Shown one piece after another: positions 49,010 through 57,790 of a DNA stretch of 64,000 nucleotides. The notes beneath the pieces are model-generated. The model ran no database searches. It had not been told where the DNA came from and was given only the letters and a program-made list of their open reading frames with translations. Source of the DNA: Prorocentrum cordatum (taxonomy: Eukaryota; Sar; Dinophyceae; Prorocentrales; Prorocentraceae); contig CAUYUJ010015709.1 of the NCBI GenBank assembly GCA_963575745.1, positions 117,702 through 181,701 of the forward strand, given 5' to 3'. The translations under genes and the position numbers were made by a program. Each line of letters starts with the position of its first letter. Position 1 is the first letter of the stretch.

Positions 49010-51813
49010 TCTCGGCGTGGTCAGCGACGCGGAGACGCTGCAGCTCGCGGGCCCAGGTGAGGGAGAGATCCAGGAGGCGCCCATCCAAGAGTTGGGCTTG
49101 GGCGCCGAGGGGGCGCCGCGATCCGATGGTGGTCCATCCGCGGCGGCGCCGCCATCCGATGGTGGCCCATCCGCGGCGGCGCCGCCATCCGATGGTGGTC
49201 CATCCGCGGCGGCGCCGCCATCCGAGGCGCCAGCCGCGCTGCAGCCGCCGCCAGAAGATGAGGAGGCCGATGAGGAGGAGGGCGCATCACGGGCCGCGCT
49301 CAGGAGGCCAGCCGCTGCCACCAAGCCAGCTATGAAGCCAGCTATGAAGACGGGGAAGGCCCGCGCTAAGGAGAAGACCGCTGCCGTGGCCAAGGAGAAG
49401 GCCCGCGCTAAGGAGGAGGTGAAAGCAGCCGCCAGGGAGAAGGCCGAGGCCGTGGCCAAGGCAAAGGAGGCCGCCAGGAACAAGGGGACGGGATACGCCG
49501 ACATCGCGAGCTCCATGCGGCCGGCGGTCGCAGCGTCGAAGGGCGCGGCACCGCCGCCGCCGAAGAGGGCGTCGGCGAGCGCGGGCTCCGCGAAGGCGAG
49601 CGGAGGCCCCCCCGCAGGCCGCCGCGTCGGCGAGCGCGAGGCCGAAGGGCGCGGCACCGCCACCGCCGAAGGGTGCGAAGCAGCAGGGCGTGCCGCCGAA
49701 GGCGAAGGGCGTGCCGTCGAAGGCGACGGAGGCGATGTCGCCGCCGAAGGCGAAGGCGGCGGGCACGGCAACCGAGGATGACGGCTGGGGCGAGGGCGCT
49801 CCGGGCGCCAAGTGGAAAGTCGGGGCGTTCGCCCTGAACGGCAGCCCAAGCAAGAGGGCGCAGCAGCTGTGTTTGGAGGAAGCAGAAAGAGCCTACTTGT
49901 GCGACCGATGCCAGCAACCATGCGACGTTATGAAGGCGTACCCCGTCCGCGTCACCAAAAAAGGACAAGTGTTCAGATGCGCGCTGTGCAGCACGAGAGG
50001 GGTGCAGGCCACCGGAGCGCCCGAGTGGAAGGGGGTATCGTCGGGCCTCAAGAGCTTCAGCGTCGAGGAGAGGACGAGCTTCTGGGCCTCGGTGAAGGAC
50101 TGCCCAAATACGTTCGCAGTCAAAAAGTTCTTGAAGGAGACGCTGACGAGCATCAAGGAAAAGGGGGGCAAGCACATGACGAAGGGGGGCTACTACCCGT
50201 TGGGCTGGTACAAGAGGCAGGGGTTCCCGTGCAAGAGGATCCGCAATACGTGCACGGACACGTTATCCCATCCAATTCTGGGAATGTGCTACAAGGTGGA
50301 CATTCACCTGTTCGAGAAGTGGGAGGCCCAGATCGCGAGTCGCTCGAGAGCCGAAGGGGTTGAGGCCGAAGTTTCAGACGAGGGGGATGTTAATGAGAAC
50401 AAGACGATGAAGAAGAAGGCTGCCGCGGCCTCCCAGCATGACGACCAGGGTGACACGGATGATTCTTTCGAACAGGATGAGGACGATGATGAGGTGGAGG
50501 ACGCGCCTGAGGCGAGCACGTGCTCCGACGAGGAGGAGCCCCATTCCGATGAGGCCGATGACGATGATCAGTACGGCACCGATGACAGCATGGGTGAGGG
50601 GGACGGTTCGTATGTGAAGAGTAGCGATTCCGACGATGGCAGCGACGCAAAGAAGGGCAAGGCCAAGGGCAAGGCGAAGGATCAGGATAAGGACGCGCGC
50701 AGGGGTAAAGGCAAGGAGAAGCAAAGGGGCAAGGATAAGGACAAGGATAAGGACAATGATGCGGCCAAGGAAAAGGACGGCGGCAAGCGCAAGGCTAAGG
50801 CCAAGGATAAGGACGGCGGCAAGCACAAGGATAAGGACAGCGGCAACCACAAGGATACGGCGAATGACGGGGGCAAGCATAACGATAAGGCCAAAGAGAA
50901 TAATGCAGATAAAGAGAAGGACGGCGGCAATCATAAGGATAAGGACAGCGGCAAGCATAAGGACAAAGGCGCTGACCAGGACAAGGACAGCGGCAAGCAT
51001 AAGGACAAAGGCAGTGGCAAAGAGAAAATCAAAGGTACCGATAAGGATAACGACGCTGGCAAGAATCGGAGCAAGGATAAGGATGATAGCACGGGTAAAG
51101 ACGGCGGCAAGCACAAGGACAAGGCCAGCGGCAAGAACGCATATAAGAATGCGGACGGCGGCAAGCATAAGGACAAGGACATCGGCAAGCATAAAGATAA
51201 GGACACTGGCAAGGATACGGCCAAGGGCAAGGCTAAGGGCGCTGACAAGGGCAGTGGCACGGGCAAGCGCAAGGGCGCTGAGATGTCCGTTTCGTCTCCT
51301 GCTTCCAAGAAGTCCAAGAAGGTGAAGCCGCCGAGCACCAGCAGCAGCTCGGGCTCGGACAGCGACAGCAGCTCGGACGCCCCGCCTCCGCGCGGGCACG
51401 GACAGCGAGGACCTTCTGCGCCTCCGACCGAGACCGAGAGGGAGCGCAAGGCGCGCGAGAAGGCAGAGAAGCATGAGAAGGCAGACGCAGATAAGAAGGA
51501 GAAAGATCTCAGGCTCCTGGTCACGCGCTCCCTGGCCAAGATCGTGATGCCCATGTTCAAGCTGGGGATGGCGATGCAGTCTGGCACCCCAGGGGTCAGC
51601 AAGATCCCAGAGGCCATCATGACGCAGGCCACTGGGCTGCTGGAGAAGCTGAGCACGATGAAGAATGTCGGGGAGAAGATCAATAAGAACAAGGCCTACC
51701 CGTCGACGTTCACGTGGACCGCGGAGGAGGTCCACGCCTGCGCGCAGCAGGCGGCCGCGCAGGCCCAGGTGGTGAGCACGATGGCCAAGTCGATGGCAGC
51801 TCTCCCTGGCTGA
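48880..51813 (+). CDS. Element gene d: zinc-finger protein with long Lys/Asp-rich repeat tail
   Basis: Starts MADAAASDAETLRLAGPGGE, 115 nt after a hairpin (48749-48764). An 80-nt GTC-rich insert (between 48939 and 49030) is flanked by the repeat GGTCAGCGACGC; removing it restores the frame, so it is probably an intron. The frame changes once more at a C7 run (49607-49613), where six C would keep one frame: an indel or assembly error. From 49690 the frame is open to 51813. Order: Ala/Lys coil; a zinc-binding segment with CDRCQQPC and CALC (nt 49900-49990); a globular stretch to about 50340; an acidic stretch; about 200 residues of KHKDKD/GKHKDKGS repeats (50640-51280); and a helical C-terminus. 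Family unknown. Confidence 0.65.
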
Positions 51814-51948
51814 GCCGACGATGGCCAGGACGTCGCCCCCTGAGGGCGTGATTGCCCGCGGCGCGCCCGCGCTGCGGCGCGCCGCGCCCCGACGGGTGGA
51901 CAGGCGCTCGTCGGCGGGTGCGGTTGGAACCGAAAAGGGAAAATGGTA

Positions 51949-52172
51949 AGCGATGTCGATCGCTCGGCGGGGGTGGAGGGGGCAAGCGATGTCGATCGCT
52001 CGGCGGGGGTGGAGGGGGGAAGCGATGACGATCGCTGGGGCGAGCATGAGAGCGATGTCGATCGCACGGCGGGGGTGGAGGGGGTAAGCGACGTCGATCG
52101 CTCGGCGGAGGTGGAGGGGGGAAGCGATTGCGATCGCTGGAGGGGGGAAGCGATGAAGCGATAGCGATCGCT
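51949..52172. repeat. Hairpin array before the transposase-like gene
   Basis: AGCGATGTCGATCGCT units with a GGCGGGGGTGGAGGGGG spacer at 51949, 51985 and nearby, then loops GACG, GTCG, TGCG and AGCG. The last copy is 52157-52172, 105 nt before the ATG. Confidence 0.9.
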
Positions 52173-52202
52173 TGGGCGGGCGGGGCGAGGCTGGGCACAC
52201 AA

Positions 52203-52219
52203 TAGCCGCGTCGGCTCGA
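52203..52219 (+). promoter_or_regulatory. Spliced-leader-like sequence before gene e
   Basis: TAGCCGCGTCGGCTCGA keeps the TAGCC-N5-GGCTC(A/G)A pairing layout of the spliced leader with a changed loop. It lies 30 nt after a hairpin and 58 nt before the ATG. Weaker than the copies before b and c. Confidence 0.35.
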
Positions 52220-52238
52220 GGCTCGACCGCAGGGGGTT

Positions 52239-52274
52239 GGTGGCGAGCCCACCGAGCCTCGCCGAGCTCGGCGC
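52239..52274. repeat. 36-bp repeat (copies at 45654-45689 and, degenerate, ~54700-54738)
   Basis: GGTGGCGAGCCCACCGAGCC then TCGCCGAGCTCGGCGC is identical at both places. The flanking GAGGCTCGACCGCA...GTTGG also resembles coding sequence inside gene f (54698 onward), so it may be a copied piece of that gene. Confidence 0.7.
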
Positions 52275-52277
52275 GCG

Positions 52278-54323
52278 ATGGCCGCGTCGGCCCGCGCCTC
52301 TGGAACTGCGAGGGGCGCGCGAACGATGGGTGACGTCGTCGGCGACAGCAAGGCCAAGCGGCGCAAAATATCCGAGCTCATCCGCACGAGTGGGATCACG
52401 GGCAGAGCCCTCGCACAGCTCGCCAAGGAGATCTCGCATCAGCCTGACGTTGCCGAGCACGTAACCCGACAAAATACCCGTAACACCTTTGATGGCGTGC
52501 TCAATGCCGTCTCGACGACCATCCAGCTGCCCGTGGACGGCATCGGCGCGCCCTTCGAGTGGACGGTCGCCCGAGTCGACAAGCTCCTGAATTACATGTG
52601 TCGCGAAAGCACATCGTGCAGTGAGCGATTCGCGGAGGCGGTGAGCAGCGCCCGTGGCGCGCCGTTCAATCTGGCGTTGTATGCTGACGAAGTCACGCCA
52701 GGCGACGCATTGGCCCTGCGGCACGATCGGAAATACTGGGTATTTTTCTTTACCTTCACAGAGTTCGGCGTTGCACATCTGCACAACGAAGAGCTGTGGC
52801 TGCCGCTGGGGATTCTGCGGACAACAGTGAGCGACAGCGTGGACGGCGGCATCTCATGCGTTGTTCGGCTCCTCCTTAGGGAGGTGTTCTTCGGGCGCAG
52901 CAGGCTGGCGAGCTCTGGCGCGCCCGTGACGCTTGCCAACGGCACCTCGGTGCTGGCGCGGGCGCGGGTTGGCAAGATTCTCGCCGACATGGACGCTCAC
53001 AAAGGCATCCTATGTTTGAGGGGCGCCAACGGCTGGAGGCCGTGCTTGAAGTGCAAGAACGTGATCATGAAGTCTGCCTCCGTCGGCGGCGACGGCGGCT
53101 ATTTCGTCGACATATGTTGCCACGAGTTCGCGCGCTTCGACGCGCAGTCAGCCGACGACGCGTGGAAGCTGTGGGACGACCTCGCCGCTGCGTGGGCGAC
53201 CGCGGGGTTACCTGGCCATGTATCGAAAGCTGACTTCAAGAAGCTCGACAAGGCCAGCGGTTTCAACTATCATCCCAACGGCCTGCTGGAGGATAAGGAA
53301 TTGCGGGCAGTCGTGAAGCCGTCCGGCATGGCATATGACAGCATGCACAGCCTGTGGAGCAACGGCGCCGTTGGATGGGAGGTGTTTGCGTTTACGACGG
53401 CGTGCAATAGCAGGGCGAGCATCACCTTTCCCGATTTCCACAGGTTCACGCGGCGCTGGCAGTTCCAGCGCGGGCGCCCGCGAGCTGTGCACAATATGTT
53501 CTCGCCTGGGCACGCGACCGCGTGCAGGAAGTCATTCAAGGCAGGCGCGAGCGAGCTGGCATCGCTCATCCACCTCGTGGTGGCGTTCGCCGAGGAGAAA
53601 GCCGTCGGCGTCGAGTCTCTGGAGCGCGAACTGGCGTCCCTCCGCGCGCGCGGCCTGCTGGCGCGCGCGTTCATGGACGTAAAGCGTGGGACAGTCGCCC
53701 CTCGCGGCGACTTCGTTGCATCGGCTGAAGTCCATCTGGACTTGCACAAGCAGGCTTACGGCGCCCGCTACGTGAAGCCCAAGCACCGTTACGTGCTCCA
53801 CAGCGCGGACCAGGAGCCCAAGGAGCTCGACTGCTTCGTGACGGAGCGCCACAACAAGATGGTAAAAGCAGTCGCCGAACCAGTGCTTTGCACCTCGCGC
53901 TTTGAGTGCACGGTGCTCGCGAGCGCAGTGTTGCGCCAAGAGAGGCAACTCGAACCAATGGGGCCGACTGGCAACGCGCTGACGGGGACTGCAGCCGACT
54001 CCGACGAGTTGCGCTCCTTTGTCGGGGACGTCGACGTCTCCGTGTCGGTTTCGCTGCGCTGGGGCGGGCAAACGTACAGCGTGGGCGATGTGGTTCGCTC
54101 GCGCGGTGGCGAGATGTTCGTCCTCGACGCGTGCGCTGCCATCTCTGGCGAACTGCACGTCGTCGCGCGCGGGATCGAAATTTCAGCGCGCTCGCAGGGC
54201 AGGAGTACTGGGCGCGTGATCGACGAGTTCCTCATCATCAAGATGGCCGATGCCTGCCTGGAGCCCACGGCGTGGGCGTGGCGCGTGACGCGCAGAGGCG
54301 ACTACGTAGTCTTGCACTCGTAG
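52278..54323 (+). CDS. Element gene e: putative DDE transposase (681 aa)
   Basis: Starts MAASARASGTARGARTMGDV. LYADEVTPGDAL gives a first Asp (D137). It is followed by a beta-rich FFFTFTEFGVAHLHNEELW block and a CLKCKN pair (C256, C259) with a later CCHEF. AYDSMHSLWSNG supplies a D-x-x-H motif (D354, H357), and DCFVTERHNKMVKAV supplies a Glu (E523). This D...DxxH...E order with an inserted zinc knuckle is the pattern of RNase H-fold transposases of the CACTA/Plavaka/KDZ grouping. A final ~100 residues form a beta-rich domain. It lies in the right half of the element and is the best candidate for the enzyme that acts on the inverted repeats. Assignment rests on motif reading only. Confidence 0.6.
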   Translation: MAASARASGTARGARTMGDVVGDSKAKRRKISELIRTSGITGRALAQLAKEISHQPDVAEHVTRQNTRNTFDGVLNAVSTTIQLPVDGIGAPFEWTVARVDKLLNYMCRESTSCSERFAEAVSSARGAPFNLALYADEVTPGDALALRHDRKYWVFFFTFTEFGVAHLHNEELWLPLGILRTTVSDSVDGGISCVVRLLLREVFFGRSRLASSGAPVTLANGTSVLARARVGKILADMDAHKGILCLRGANGWRPCLKCKNVIMKSASVGGDGGYFVDICCHEFARFDAQSADDAWKLWDDLAAAWATAGLPGHVSKADFKKLDKASGFNYHPNGLLEDKELRAVVKPSGMAYDSMHSLWSNGAVGWEVFAFTTACNSRASITFPDFHRFTRRWQFQRGRPRAVHNMFSPGHATACRKSFKAGASELASLIHLVVAFAEEKAVGVESLERELASLRARGLLARAFMDVKRGTVAPRGDFVASAEVHLDLHKQAYGARYVKPKHRYVLHSADQEPKELDCFVTERHNKMVKAVAEPVLCTSRFECTVLASAVLRQERQLEPMGPTGNALTGTAADSDELRSFVGDVDVSVSVSLRWGGQTYSVGDVVRSRGGEMFVLDACAAISGELHVVARGIEISARSQGRSTGRVIDEFLIIKMADACLEPTAWAWRVTRRGDYVVLHS

Positions 54324-54609
54324 CGCCGCGCCGCGAGGAAAAGGAGAAAAGCGCCGCGCCGCGGGCGGGGGGGGGGGGGGGGACGCAGGGAGCGATGGGG
54401 ATCGCGGGGGTGTGGGGGGGGGAGGCAGGGAGCGATGGGGATCGCTCGGCTGAAGCGATGGCGCTCGCTTGGGAAGGCAGGGGGCGATTGCGATCGCTTG
54501 GGAAGGCAGGGGGCGGTGGGCAAGCGATTGCGATCGCTCGCGACGGCGGCGCCCGCTCCGCTGCACCCCCGCCCCTCCCCGAGCCGCGCGGCAGCGGGCG
54601 CGCGCAGCC
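54324..54609. repeat. Hairpin-bearing spacer between genes e and f
   Basis: Contains a G19-like run (54367-54382) and degenerate hairpins near 54393, 54431 and 54452. A full AGCGATTGCGATCGCT is at 54523-54538, 71 nt before the next ATG. Confidence 0.7.
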
Positions 54610-55665
54610 ATGGGGCCGCGTCAGCCGCGTGGGCCGCCGCCGAGCCACCTGGTCACGAAGGCGGCGGCGCCGCGCTTCGAGGCGCCGCCCGTGGTGCCGT
54701 CGAGGCTCGACCGCATGGAGTTGGCGGCGTGCCCATCGAGGATGACGGCGCCGCCGCCCGTGCCGAAGCCGCCCGTGGCGCCGCCGCCGCGCGTGGCGAG
54801 GCCGCCCGTGGCGCCGCCGCCAGTGGCGAAGCCGCCCGTGGCGTCGTCGGGTGCCGTGGCGCCCGCGCCGCTGCGGCCGCAACGCGCTCGCCGCGACGAC
54901 GAGTTCGCGGCGCCCTCGCTCGATGAGAACGCCGCGGCGTCTCGTCGGTGGCTCCTCCAGCGAGCTCGCGAGCTCTCGGCGGCCCCAGCCGCCGCCGCCG
55001 CCGTCGCTGAGGAGGGCGCCGCCGCCGTCACTGAGGAGGGCGCCGCCGCCGTCACTGAGGAGGGCGGCGGCGCCGAGGAGGGCGCCGCCGCCGTCACTGG
55101 GGAGGGCGCCGCCGTCACTGAGGAGGGCGGCGACGCCGAGGAGGGCGCCGCCGCCGTCACTGAGGAGGCGCCGCGACGCCGCCGCCTCCCGCGTCGGAGG
55201 TGCGGCTTCGGAAGCGGCCGCGGGCCGATATCGAGGCCGAGGCGGCGGCGATCAGGCTGCCGCCTGTTGTGCCTGAGGCGCTGCGCCGTGGCGGGGAGGG
55301 CACCGAGTGGGAGATGGCGCCGTGGTGGCCCGACATCGAGGTCCACCACAGGCGATGCATGCAGTCCCTGGTCCTGGCGTTCCAGTATTGGGTCGAGGCA
55401 TCGGCCCAGTACCATGCCTTTGCGGCAGAAATGCGGAGGCTGGGCCTGGACGGCTATCCTGGCAGCAGCGAAGGCTTCCTACGACCAGGCGTGGGAAGAT
55501 TGGACGGAGCAGGTGCAGTTCGAGGTCGCAGACGACGGCGGGGTCGACTGGTCGTGGCGGCCAGGCAGCCGCTACGACGTGGCGTCGCGGCAGCACGCGG
55601 CGGCGGCAGGAGCGGCAGAGGCAGCCGCCTCTGCGGCGGCGGGAGCGGCAGCACGCCCGCAGTGA
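54610..55665 (+). CDS. Element gene f: Pro/Ala/Glu-rich protein, two compensating frame changes
   Basis: Starts MGPRQPRGPPPSHLVTKAAA. A PPV-rich stretch and repeats of EEGAAAVT follow to about 55165. The most protein-like continuation is then in another frame (RLRKRPRADIEAEAAAIRLP, then EMAPWWPDIEVHHRRCMQSL). It returns to the first frame near 55453 as AILAAAKASYDQAWEDWTEQ and ends with an Ala-rich tail. The two changes cancel, which suggests indels in this copy or assembly errors in GC-rich sequence. The WW/YW-containing middle looks structured. No family recognised. Confidence 0.5.
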   Translation: MGPRQPRGPPPSHLVTKAAAPRFEAPPVVPSRLDRMELAACPSRMTAPPPVPKPPVAPPPRVARPPVAPPPVAKPPVASSGAVAPAPLRPQRARRDDEFAAPSLDENAAASRRWLLQRARELSAAPAAAAAVAEEGAAAVTEEGAAAVTEEGGGAEEGAAAVTGEGAAVTEEGGDAEEGAAAVTEEAPRRRRLPRRRCGFGSGRGPISRPRRRRSGCRLLCLRRCAVAGRAPSGRWRRGGPTSRSTTGDACSPWSWRSSIGSRHRPSTMPLRQKCGGWAWTAILAAAKASYDQAWEDWTEQVQFEVADDGGVDWSWRPGSRYDVASRQHAAAAGAAEAAASAAAGAAARPQ

Positions 55666-56150
55666 GCGCTGGCATGGAGTGCCGCGCGCGGGCGCGGCGC
55701 GCGAAGGGGCGCGGCGGACGCGTCACCGCGCGCGCGCAGAGGTAAAAACAAAGCGATGGGGATCGCTGGGCGGAGGTGAAGCGATGGCAATCGCTTGGGA
55801 AGGCGGGGGGCGATGGGGATCGCGGAGGTGCAGCGATGGCGATCGCTCGGGAGGGGGAGGAGGGGGAGGACGAGCAAGCTGCTTTAACTGTTTTAACGCC
55901 GTTTTTGGCGCCAACTGCTTTAACAGATTTAACGTCGTTTTGGGCGGACGGGGGACAGTAGGAAGTGGAGGGGGAGAGCGATAGCGATCGCTGGGAGGGG
56001 ACAGTAGGAAGTGGAGGAGGAGAGCGATAGCGATCGCTGGGAGGACGAGGAGGATAGCGATAGCAATAGCGATCGCTGATCGCCGCGCGCTGCTCCAGCT
56101 CGCGGGGGCGCCGCCGCGCCGCCGCGCCGCGCGCCGCCGCGCGCCGCCGC
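55666..56150. repeat. Hairpin-bearing spacer between genes f and g
   Basis: Hairpins or close variants at about 55754, 55781, 55833, 55975, 56023 and 56062. A pair of TTTAAC-G-GTTTT-like direct repeats lies near 55885 and 55920 (CTGCTTTAAC...AACGCCGTTTTTGGCG). No gene. Confidence 0.7.
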
Positions 56151-56886
56151 GATGGAGGAGGCGCGGGGGGCTCGCGCGCGGGCGCTGGACCGCCAGGTCG
56201 GCACCTTGCTGGCGCGGCTCGCGGAGGCGGAGACCTCTTCCTCCCAGCGATCGTTATAACTCGCTCTCCCCCGCCTCCTCCTCCGCGTCCTTCCCTTCCC
56301 CCCCCCCCTCGCCTTCCCCCCTTCCTCCCCTTCCTCCTCCTCCCCCCCTCCTCCCCCTCCCCTTTCCTCCTCCCCTTCCCCCTCCTCCTCCTCCCCCCCC
56401 TTTCCCCCCTCTTTCTCCTCTTCCTCTCCTTCCTCCCCTTCCTCCTCCTCCTCCTCCCCTCCTCCCCCCCCCCCCTCCCCCCCTCGTCCTCCTCCTCCCA
56501 GCGATCGTCATCGCTCTCCCCCGCCTCAGGCCGTCAACGCTCAGCAGACGGAGCGGGCCCGCCAGCTCTCGCAATGGCTGGGCGAGGCGGGATGCGACGA
56601 CGACGACGACGTCGACGACGACGGCGACGACGAACGAGGCGGTGGTGGAGCTGAAGAAGGCGATCGAGGAGAGGGGCGCGGCGCTGAAGCGGGATGCGGC
56701 GCTGAGGGGCGAGAGGGGCAAGCTGCTGAAGGAGAATGAGGAGAAGGCGAAGGCGAAGGCGGAGAAAAAAAGAAGAAGGAGAAGAAGGAGAAGAAGGAGA
56801 GGGGGGCGGCGGCGAAGGAGGCGGAGGCGAAGGCCAAGGCGAAGCCGAAGGGCAAGGGCCGCGCGAAGGCAAAGGGCAAGACGTGA
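56151..56886 (+). pseudogene. Element gene g: coiled-coil, Lys-rich protein in pieces
   Basis: The first ATG after the hairpin at 56062-56077 reads MEEARGARARALDRQVGTLL and reaches a stop near 56255. A pyrimidine-rich ~280-nt tract (56245-56525) that includes a hairpin follows, probably an intron. AVNAQQTERARQLSQWLGEA (56530-56590) resumes, then a GAC-rich stretch, then VELKKAIEERGAALKRD in another frame (56645 on). A shift in the A7 run near 56766 leads to a Lys/Ala tail ending TGA 56884. It looks like a two- or three-exon gene with at least one indel. A coiled-coil, basic protein; function unknown. Confidence 0.45.
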
Positions 56887-56951
56887 GCGCCGCGCCTCCT
56901 CCCTCCTCCCCCTCCTCCCTTCCCCCTCAAGCAACAGTTGGGAATACTTAT

Positions 56952-57018
56952 AAGTAACTTATATGTACCCCTTAAGTAACTTACAGCGTGTACGCTATGG
57001 TAACTTATAAGTAACTTA
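56952..57018 (-). repeat. Right subterminal AAGTAACTTA motifs
   Basis: Exact copies at 56952, 56974 and 57009, inverted relative to the left-end TAAGTTACTT copies. A further copy at 48740 lies beside the MITE-like insertion. Confidence 0.7.
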
Positions 57019-57079
57019 TATCTAACTCAGGTAAGTAGCATCAGTACAACTAAGATACTTAGCCTACATATAGCTAGGG

Positions 57080-57108
57080 CGCAAGTACGCTTAAGATCTT
57101 GAAGCCTT
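57080..57108 (-). repeat. Right terminal inverted repeat
   Basis: CGCAAGTACGCTTAAGATCT then TGAAGCCTT, the complement of 39179-39207 with two mismatches. Confidence 0.85.
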
Positions 57109-57790
57109 CAAGTGAGCCAGTACCTTGCTGGGGCGCCGGCGGCCGCGCCGTTTCGCCCTTTGCCCGCGAGTCAAAAATAAAACAAGCAGGCCATTCTTTT
57201 TGAGAGTAGGAGGCAGCTCGCACGACGAAGCAACAACACACACCCATACCTAGAGGGGGGTCGGAGAGGGCTATGGGTGCGCGTTGTCGGATGGGGGGTC
57301 CCCGCTCGAACGGGAGCGTTCCCCAGGATCCGACAACCCGCAGCCAGTCCTCCTCCCAACGACCCCCCTATGGGTATGGGTGTGTGTGTGTGTGTGTGTG
57401 TGTTGTTCGTTCGTCATCGTAAACATCGACGCGCTCGAGAATAAGTTTGCACTCGCGGTGCGTCGCAAGCCGAGCGTGTGGTTTGCAGCGGCTCTCGAGG
57501 GGTCCTCCTGCTCCTCGCTCCCCCTCGCTTCTCGCTCCTCGCTCCTCGCTCCTCGCTCCTCGCTCCTCCCCCTCCTCCTCCTCCTCCTCTCCCTCCTCCT
57601 CTTCCTCCTCCCCTCCTCCTCCTCCTCCTCCTCCTCCTCCTCCTCCGCCCCCTCCTCCTCCTCCCATTCCTCCTCCTCCTCCTCCTCCTCCCCCCTCCTC
57701 CTCCTTCTCCTCCTCCTCCTCCACCTCCTCCTCCCCCTCCTTCTCGCTCCTCGCTCCTCGCTCCTCGCCCCTCCTCATCCTGCTCCTCCT
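57109..57790. repeat. Gene-free flank with (GT)n and (TCC)n microsatellites
   Basis: GT repeat at 57378-57402 and CTC/TCC with CTCGCTCCTCG units at about 57515-57780. The remaining unique sequence shows no domain-bearing ORF. Confidence 0.7.

Larger units (their letters stand above)
39549..56515. repeat. AGCGAT-N4-ATCGCT hairpin family (about 50 copies, confined to the 17.9-kb element)
   Basis: A perfect 6-bp stem with variable tetraloop: GGCG, GGAG, GGTG, GGCA, GGGG, TCCG, TTCG, GTCG, GACG, TGCG, AGCG, CTCG, and CGCC/CGTC in the reverse orientation. Copies lie in spacers, in the gene c intron and in the pyrimidine tract of gene g, but hardly in coding sequence. Distances from the nearest copy to the ATG are: a 98, b 111, c 177, d 115, e 105, f 71, g 73 nt. 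Confidence 0.9.
39179..57108 (+). mobile_element. 17.9-kb DNA transposon-like element with 29-bp terminal inverted repeats and seven genes
   Basis: Ends at 39179 and 57108 match as inverted repeats over 29 bp (27 identical), each starting AAGGCTTCAAGATCTTA. Just inside each end are copies of TAAGTTACTT (left) or its complement AAGTAACTTA (right), typical of transposase-binding subterminal repeats. Inside are seven gene units, all on the + strand, including a DDE transposase-like gene. Each gene is preceded by an AGCGAT-N4-ATCGCT hairpin. No clear target-site duplication is visible (left flank CTGTTT, right flank CAAGTG). I know of no named superfamily with this layout. Confidence 0.75.

Noticed and set aside
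50374-52200. 608-codon antisense ORF opposite gene d
   Set aside because: Complement of the Lys/Asp repeat and the hairpin array; hydrophobic low-complexity product with no domain.
39549-56515. GCGATCGC octamers read as cyanobacterial HIP1 sites, hence bacterial contamination
   Set aside because: The surrounding DNA has a spliceosomal-type intron, spliced-leader-like sequences, eukaryotic retroelements and no bacterial operons. The octamer is part of a longer hairpin specific to this element.
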